From positions 62,001 through 126,000 of the forward strand of contig NZ_JACHEB010000001.1 of NCBI RefSeq assembly GCF_014201335.1: DNA of 64,000 bases, written 5' to 3'. The position numbers were made by a program, and so were the translations under genes. The stretch is from Tunturiibacter gelidiferens (GTDB lineage Bacteria > Acidobacteriota > Terriglobia > Terriglobales > Acidobacteriaceae). Within the stretch, counting starts at the first letter, position 1. Each line of letters opens with the position of its first letter. Below are positions 62,924 through 64,000 of the stretch, in pieces. The notes under the pieces are model-generated. The model saw nothing but the letters and a program-made list of their open reading frames with translations. It did not search any database and was not told where the DNA came from.

Positions 62924-63893
62924 TCAATGCTTTTTGCCTTTCCAATCTTTGCTGGTTTCAAGCGCAAGATCTTCCGGTGCATCTTCATCCGATTTTTCCA
63001 GCTCTTTGAGAAGCCCTTCATCCGATAGATCCAACGATTTGGAATTCGCCCAGTCGTGGCGGACTATCTCGTGAAGTCGGTTTGTAACGTGTTCATCGTT
63101 GACTTCTATCGCTAATTCGCGACGAGTGTCGAAGCTTCCAGGCGAGAGGTTGATTGATCCGATAATTGCCCGATTGCCGTTTGCAAAGAGCAATTTTGCA
63201 TGTAGCTTCAGATGCTGCAACCTATGGATTTTCACGCCGACGTCCTGGAGAATGCGAAGACCGCTCACCCCCTCGTTCATCTGCTCCCGCTTCAGTTTGT
63301 GAGGTGGCCGAGCCATGACATGGATCTCGACCCCCCGGCGCGCTGCCCTGACGAGATGTTCGATCATGATCGAGTCTTGATAACGTTCGTTTTGCAACCA
63401 CAACGAGTGCTTGGATTCGTCGATGAGTTGTCCAAGGCGCTGACGCCCATTTCCTATGCACCAGATGAGGTGTGAGTGGTCTCCCGGAGAAAACGCGGTA
63501 CGGTGCCAGTCCGCTTCGAAACAATCAATGATCTCTCCTACCTCGTGTTTATGTGTAGTCACGACAGCGTAGTCGCGGGTCACCGTGAGGTTCTTGGTCT
63601 GCCAATTGAGTTACTTCACATAAGCGGTCTTGTCGTCGATCACCATTGACTTTCACGCCGGCCTGAGTCAGAGTTTTACGCGTCTCCTCGTTTTCCTGCA
63701 TGCCATTTCGTCGCGCCGGATTGAGCATAATCCGCACGTCTACTCCTCGCCGATGGGTTGCAATGAGGGCGTCGATTAAGGTCGGATCCGAAAAAGTGAA
63801 CATTTTAAGCCTGAGTGATTTCGTTGCGCTCTTCGCGGCGTCTACGATGGGCTTTCCGGAATCATCCGGTAGAACGATTAGGGAACGGGACAT
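62924..63893 (-). pseudogene. Phospholipase D/cardiolipin-synthase-like gene, broken
   Basis: Frames combine into a PLD-superfamily protein. From the ATG at 63893: MSRSLIVLPDDSGKPIVDAA, SLRLKMFTFSDPTLIDALI, RGVDVRIMLNPARRNG. Near 63650 the sequence between GVKV and SMVIDDKTAYVK has been lost with a frame change, removing the His of the first HKD motif, and a TAA at 63614-63612 interrupts the next frame before LNWQTKNLTVTRDYAV. The second half to 62924 is intact and keeps the second HKD (HAKLLFANGNRAIIGSINLSPGSF). A truncated 219-residue product could still be made from 63583, but it lacks the first catalytic site. Confidence 0.75.
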
Positions 63894-64000
63894 GGAGTTC
63901 CTTCCGGGCCGACTGCTTAGGATGTCAGCGAGCGTCGCGCGAAGCTCGTTGGAGTGATAAAGTTCTTTCGGTTACGAACGAAGAGCGGATGCAATAAGAT

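Noticed and set aside
1..64000. CRISPR array, complete prophage, intact insertion sequence or rRNA
   Set aside because: No regularly spaced repeats, capsid or tail genes, DDE transposase motifs or rRNA-like sequence were seen on reading the window.

Overview
The window looks like a chromosomal segment of an acidobacterium of the Terriglobia (Terriglobus/Granulicella/Edaphobacter type). This rests on two large TonB-dependent receptors with an N-terminal carboxypeptidase-regulatory-like domain, many Tat-exported glycosidases and oxidoreductases, a short C/H-motif protein of a type I associate with acidobacteria, and an intergenic repeat resembling one I associate with the same genomes. This assignment is inference; there is no rRNA in the window to test it.

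Layout. 1-3410 (-): a truncated PQQ quinoprotein dehydrogenase with two haem c sites, then a multicopper oxidase. 3600-5523: an exported M20 peptidase converging on an Lrp/AsnC regulator. 5703-12646 (+): a histidine-utilisation operon hutH-hutU-hutI-hutF followed by an ArgE-like M20 deacylase, every junction being a 4-base ATGA overlap; no hutG is present, so the ArgE-like enzyme is a candidate N-formylglutamate deformylase. 12675-17792: a mannan/N-glycan locus (GH125, GH92, GH18). 17945-24740 (-): a TetR-controlled RND tripartite efflux system. 25048-28413 (-): a TIM-barrel sugar isomerase-like protein, a MocR-type regulator and the short C/H-motif protein, which has a 51-base palindrome upstream. 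28900-32733: a STAS plus pseudo-receiver fusion, then a LytS/LytTR two-component pair with a Sel1-repeat gene. 33095-40978: a Cys-rich mini-protein, an Oar-like TonB receptor, a Gfo/Idh/MocA oxidoreductase and a second TonB receptor broken by a frameshift.

41074-43959 (-): a methionine-sulfoxide repair locus (free-Met-R-sulfoxide reductase-like GAF protein, Tat-exported MsrB, DipZ-type CcdA/thioredoxin fusion that could feed it electrons). 44201-45774 (+): a J-domain coiled-coil protein with a Sel1 protein. 45807-48953 (-): an exported pullulanase. 49241-51850: a GntR/UTRA regulator, DoxX and ChrA, joined by two copies of a TGACGTTATAWTGTCA operator. 52037-53817 (-): a SnoaL-like protein and an ECF sigma/anti-sigma pair whose anti-sigma carries a TonB-C-like tail. 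54027-55594: tRNA-Ala(GGC), an integrase remnant, a RibD-like reductase and a decayed DUF1214 gene, which read as the scar of an old integration. 55977-62902 (+): a run of envelope genes (DUF4239, exported HAD phosphatase, DUF1254/DUF1214 lipoprotein, two OmpA-like proteins, a secreted protein and a membrane protein of unknown function). 62924-63893 (-): a phospholipase D-like pseudogene.

There is no CRISPR array, complete prophage or intact insertion sequence that I can see. Start codons were moved inward in many genes where a Shine-Dalgarno motif, a 4-base overlap or a signal peptide supports it. Family names come from my reading of motifs in the translations; no database search was run.
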